Source of the DNA: an uncultured Oscillibacter sp. | GTDB taxonomy: Bacteria > Bacillota > Clostridia > Oscillospirales > Oscillospiraceae | Assembly: GCA_910576845.1 (NCBI GenBank) | Contig: CAJTJA010000002.1 | Coordinates: 65,046-129,045, forward strand | Length of the DNA stretch: 64,000 nt | Reading direction: 5' to 3' | In this document: positions 61,078 to 64,000 of the stretch, one piece after another | Position numbering within the stretch: the first letter of the stretch is position 1 | Layout of the letters: each line of letters begins with the position of its first letter | Translations under genes and position numbers: made by a program | Notes under the pieces: generated by a model | The model's database searches: none | What the model was told of the DNA's origin: nothing | What the model saw: only the letters and a program-made list of their open reading frames with translations

Positions 61078-61197
61078 ATAAGCACAACGTTCCCTCATTC
61101 CTGGCAAAACTTAATTTTTTGCCGCATTTGCCGATAATAGATAAAAGGCTTTATCTCTGATCCTGCCCCCAACGTTTGGAGGCAGGAGGTGCGGCTG

Positions 61198-61752
61198 ATG
61201 CTTGTCTGTTATCTGCAAATGCTCGACACGCCGAAGGAAAAGATTCGGTTTGAGCAGATCTATCTGAAATACCGCGGCCTCATGTACCATGTGGCGAACA
61301 ACATCCTGCACAACCGCCAGGACGCGGAGGATGCGGTGTATAGCGCGTTTTTGCGGCTTATCAAGCATTTCAAGCAATTCCAAAACACTCCCACACGGGA
61401 TTTGGCTCCGCAGGTTGCGGTCATCGCCCGGAATGAAGCCATTTCTCTCCAGAGAAAGCAGAGGGGAGAAGCCCCGCTGGAGGAGCGGGACGGCCTTGCC
61501 GAGACATCGGAAGCTGTCAGCGATTACCACACGCTGGTTGACAGTTTCACCCGTCTCCCGCAGACGTACCAGGCCGTCATGGAGATGAAGCTGCTGCTGG
61601 GCTACTTCGACGGAGAGATCACCGCCAGACTGGGTCTGAGTAAAGCGGCGGTGAGTACCCGGATTAGCCGGGGCTGCCAGTTTCTACGGAACATTGTGGA
61701 ACGGGAGGGCTTCTTGCTGGATGCGTGGTGCTCCACTCCGGAGAATTGCTAA
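61198..61752 (+). CDS. ECF-type RNA polymerase sigma factor (second module)
   Basis: 184 residues from ATG 61198, 8 bases after AGGAGG (a start 3 codons earlier would overlap that site). Region 2: FEQIYLKYRGLMYHVANNIL, HNRQDAEDAVYSAFLRLIKH. Region 4: VMEMKLLLGYFDGEITARLG followed by SKAAVSTRISRGCQFLRNIV. Of the type paired with DUF4367/DUF4179 anti-sigma proteins in Clostridia, and the interrupted gene downstream is such a partner. Possible ECF promoter-like sequence near 61105-61135 (GGCAAAAC...CCGATAATAG). Confidence 0.9.
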   Translation: MLVCYLQMLDTPKEKIRFEQIYLKYRGLMYHVANNILHNRQDAEDAVYSAFLRLIKHFKQFQNTPTRDLAPQVAVIARNEAISLQRKQRGEAPLEERDGLAETSEAVSDYHTLVDSFTRLPQTYQAVMEMKLLLGYFDGEITARLGLSKAAVSTRISRGCQFLRNIVEREGFLLDAWCSTPENC

Positions 61753-61773
61753 CATCTTCAGATAGTTTGATTT

Positions 61774-61827
61774 TTCTGTGAGAATCCGCCTCCTCGCTGC
61801 GTTAAGCATAGTGAGGGGCGGATTTTT
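61774..61827 (+). repeat. Direct repeat copy A, acting as a terminator
   Basis: TTCTGTGAGAATCCG...GGATTTT. The arms AATCCGCC (61783-61790) and GGCGGATT (61817-61824) pair and run into TTT, giving a terminator after the second sigma gene. A related copy lies at 61935-61986. Confidence 0.65.
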
Positions 61828-61934
61828 GCTTCTGAGAGGACTGTGCTCATGAAAAAGAAAGTCGCTTTATTAAGCGAGTACAGTAAATTCTGCAATATCA
61901 AAAACCGGGAAAAATTTTTCAACTTTTTTGAAAA

Positions 61935-61986
61935 TTCTGTGAGAATCCGGCCTCTCGCTGCGTTAATCATGGTAGAGGGGGATTTT
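61935..61986 (+). repeat. Direct repeat copy B
   Basis: About 85 percent identical to copy A over 52 bases (TTCTGTGAGAATCCG, CTCGCTGCGTTAA, GAGGGG, GATTTT). It ends 56 bases before the DUF4367-like start, where it may act as an attenuator. The 107 bases between the copies hold a possible short frame from ATG 61849, not supported strongly enough to call. Confidence 0.6.
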
Positions 61987-62042
61987 ATGGCTGACAGACA
62001 GCCTTGCCCCAGCGCCGGCACAATGAGAGAGGAGGGGTTTTC

Positions 62043-62810
62043 TTGGCAGATCAGGCATTAGACAATTTGGCCCGCCAGGTTATGCTGGACGCGGCCCGTC
62101 TGGAGTATGGCAGTCTGATAGAGAAACTGCCAGAGCTTGACTTTTCCCCGGAATTTGAGCGAAAAATGAAGCCTTTGATTCGGCAGGCTGACCATCCTGC
62201 CCAGCACAGATTGCTGCGAACCGGGCGGCTGATCGCAGCATTGGCCGCACTCCTTCTGCTGCTCACAGTGGCAACCGCCGCCGCTGGCTACGACTTGTGG
62301 AGAAGGATGGCCGAATGAACAGCGGAAAAGGTTACCCTTGTGCCGGGGCAGATCGAATATGTGGACCCGGATGATATCCACATTCCAGAGGAACCGAGAG
62401 AGTACGCCGATCTTCAAGAGGCACTGACAGACTACGGCTTAAACTGCTCTGTAGTTCCGAAATGGATGCCGGAGGGATTTACACAGTCCGAGTTAATTGT
62501 AATTCCAATGGTGGGGGGCGATATGATCATATTTCATACTTTGTACCATCGGGAAGAGGACTCTTTGGTAATCCAAGTGAATATTTACCTGGAGAATGAA
62601 GGCCGGGCATATGACAGTTTTGGAAATTTTCAAAAAGATGAGGGTGATCCTGTTCCCTATGAGGCAGGGGGCATTACCCATCTACTGACTACCAACGCGG
62701 AACAGCCTGCGGCACTTTGGTCGAATGGTCCAGCAGAATGCGCCATTTCAGGCAGCATTACCATGGACGGACCGAAGGCGATGATTGATTCTATTTACGA
62801 GCAGCGGTAA
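62043..62810 (+). pseudogene. DUF4367-like anti-sigma protein interrupted by an in-frame TGA
   Basis: TTG 62043 (GAGGAGG upstream) opens 91 codons: a cytoplasmic helical part (LDNLARQVMLDAARLEYGSL, SPEFERKMKPLIRQADHPAQ) and one membrane helix (LIAALAALLLLLTVATAAAG). After MAE the codon at 62316 is TGA. The same frame then continues without break: TAEKVTLVPGQIEYVDPDD, and the DUF4367-like domain VPKWMPEGFTQSELIVIPMV to a stop at 62810. One base change would restore a protein of about 254 residues. It may be a nonsense allele, or two separate products with a restart at 62340. Confidence 0.7.
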
Positions 62811-62853
62811 GCACCAACGAAACATAGTTATCAAATAATAAGGAGGTCATCCC

Positions 62854-63291
62854 ATGACAATCACACAGATGGTACAGAACCAACAGCAGCAGCGCATTGG
62901 CGAGCTGGCTCGGAAGCAGCAGGGCAAGGCCCACGTCAATCCCTACGGCACGCCCGGCATGAGCCTGAACGACGCCGGTGACTACCGGAAGATGGTTCCT
63001 GTGGACGAGGGCGTGGTACAGCAGGTCAAGCAGATTGCGTTTGACCACATGAAGAACGGCTTCGGGGTGAGCGACGGCGAGGACATCAGCAAGGTCATCC
63101 GGGATTACACCATGTCTCTGGTGCCGGAGCAGCGGCTCAGTGCCTCCTGGACACTGAATGAGATCTTCCACAGCGAGACCACCCGGCTGGGCGAGTACGT
63201 CCATCAGCAGGACCCCAGTTGGGACTGGGGAAAGCCCTTTGACACCAGCATCCTGGACAGCTACCGGCAGGGAGTGGATATGCAGGCGTAG
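62854..63291 (+). CDS. Protein of unknown function (145 aa)
   Basis: 145 residues; AAGGAGG 8 bases before the ATG. Soluble, no signal. The N-terminus is Gln-rich (MVQNQQQQRIGELARKQQGK), followed by a GTPGMSLNDAGDYRKMVPVD segment and a helical C-terminus (QQVKQIAFDHMKNGFGVSDG). Not recognised. The next gene starts 42 bases on and has a similar small-molecule-free, Asn/Gly-rich N-terminus; both may be secreted or structural proteins made together. Confidence 0.8.
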   Translation: MTITQMVQNQQQQRIGELARKQQGKAHVNPYGTPGMSLNDAGDYRKMVPVDEGVVQQVKQIAFDHMKNGFGVSDGEDISKVIRDYTMSLVPEQRLSASWTLNEIFHSETTRLGEYVHQQDPSWDWGKPFDTSILDSYRQGVDMQA

Positions 63292-63332
63292 AATCTGCAA
63301 AACGCACTCAAATCTTGATAGGAGGAACCACC

Positions 63333-64000
63333 ATGAACATCACGAATTTTGGAAATATTCCCAACATCGCCAACCAGATTACCACCGGTGCGCCCCAGGC
63401 GGGCTTCCGCTGTGACCCAAGTGCGGCAGAGCGCTCCGCTGGCAGGAGCGTGACCTCCGGCACAGACATCAGTGGGATCGAGACTCTGAAAAACATTGAT
63501 GAAGCCGCCCGACAAGGCTACCGGAAAGGCTATTCCATCCGAGACGCGGCGGAGAGCCTGTGGCGTAAAGAGACGCAAACCTTCAATTTGAAAGACATGG
63601 GCGACCCAGAAAAATCGAAAGAATTTCTGGAAAATTGGCGGATGCAGGCCCGGTGGGACTTGGGAATTGGTAGCGGCCCCACGAAGGATGGGGTGATCTC
63701 TGCCTACATAGGCACCCTGCGTCAGAACGGTCTGGATGGCGCAGTGGACTGGAGCGGCCTGACCCATGAACTGGCTTCCTTCAAAGCCACCACTCCAGAG
63801 GAACTGGAGGACGGGCTGAACTATATGGCCTCCCGCTATGTGGCGGCGCGGGATAAGCTGGAACGCAGCTACACCGGCGAGGAACTGACCGCCCAACTTG
63901 CCAAGCTGGAGGATGTCTATCAGGCAGGAAAATCCGGGATGATCGACGGCTACACCCGGCTTTTGCAGGACAATCTGGGTATCTCCGACAGCGATGCCCA
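63333..64000 (+). CDS. Protein of unknown function (partial, cut by window end)
   Basis: At least 222 residues, open at the right edge; AGGAGGAA before ATG 63333. The N-terminus MNITNFGNIPNIANQITTGA is Asn/Gly-rich with no signal peptide. Helical blocks follow: IETLKNIDEAARQGYRKGYS, GVISAYIGTLRQNGLDGAVD and KLERSYTGEELTAQLAKLED. It resembles extended helical proteins of unknown role. Its gene lies 41 bases after the 145-residue protein and is probably in the same operon. No family recognised. Confidence 0.75.
   Translation, partial: MNITNFGNIPNIANQITTGAPQAGFRCDPSAAERSAGRSVTSGTDISGIETLKNIDEAARQGYRKGYSIRDAAESLWRKETQTFNLKDMGDPEKSKEFLENWRMQARWDLGIGSGPTKDGVISAYIGTLRQNGLDGAVDWSGLTHELASFKATTPEELEDGLNYMASRYVAARDKLERSYTGEELTAQLAKLEDVYQAGKSGMIDGYTRLLQDNLGISDSDA

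Noticed and set aside
61849..62061. Short frame between the direct repeats after the second sigma gene
   Set aside because: Starts near a GAGAGG but runs through repeat copy B and overlaps the anti-sigma start; composition is not convincing.
62316..62318. TGA read as selenocysteine in the DUF4367-like gene
   Set aside because: No selenoprotein family match and no clear SECIS-like hairpin just after the codon; a nonsense change is simpler.
1..64000. CRISPR array, rRNA, tRNA or intact insertion sequence
   Set aside because: No regular repeat-spacer pattern, no rRNA-like or cloverleaf sequence, and no transposase or integrase motif was seen in the window.

Overview
The window looks like a chromosomal segment of a spore-forming, Gram-positive gut Clostridium relative, most likely Oscillospiraceae (Flavonifractor/Pseudoflavonifractor/Lawsonibacter type). 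The evidence is a complete SpoVB-MazG-HU-RqcP-YabP-YabQ-DivIC-S1 block, bifunctional Rel, HemZ, long-form HPF, AGGAGG ribosome binding sites, many TTG starts and a fairly high GC content broken by AT-rich patches. I see no rRNA, tRNA, CRISPR array or intact transposase. The genus is inferred.

Layout. (1) Positions 1-5267, minus strand: a four-gene operon encoding three P47/OrfX-like TULIP-fold proteins and one unrecognised 458-residue partner. P47 and OrfX proteins are best known from botulinum-type toxin loci, and no such toxin is visible here. The locus runs off the left edge. (2) 5834-7441: a PAS hybrid histidine kinase. (3) 7543-18662: a sialic-acid-type catabolic regulon (NanA-like lyase, YhcH/NanQ-like protein, ABC permeases and binding protein, SGNH esterase, YesL-like protein, RpiR-family regulator, AGE-family epimerase, ROK-like kinase). 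A shared 16-bp sequence at two of its promoter regions is a candidate RpiR operator. (4) 19105-30116: housekeeping and envelope genes (malic enzyme, ArgS, MurI, XpaC/TelA/TPM cluster, DegV). (5) 30741-46905: RecJ, Rel, Dtd, MBL hydrolase, HemZ, a uridine-kinase-like protein, PNP, the SpoVB-to-S1 sporulation/division block, and HPF.

(6) 46999-64000 is an accessory region with mixed base composition: a duplicated-domain lipoprotein, decayed genes, a DUF434 protein, then an HscC-like Hsp70 followed by two giant paralogous J-domain proteins whose HPD motif reads HPE. Next come two ECF-sigma modules (one with an anti-sigma-like partner, one with a DUF4367-like partner interrupted by an in-frame TGA) and two unrecognised genes, the last cut by the window edge.

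The two loci most worth following are the P47-like TULIP operon at the left edge and the Hsp70/twin J-protein cluster at 50.3-59.2 kb.
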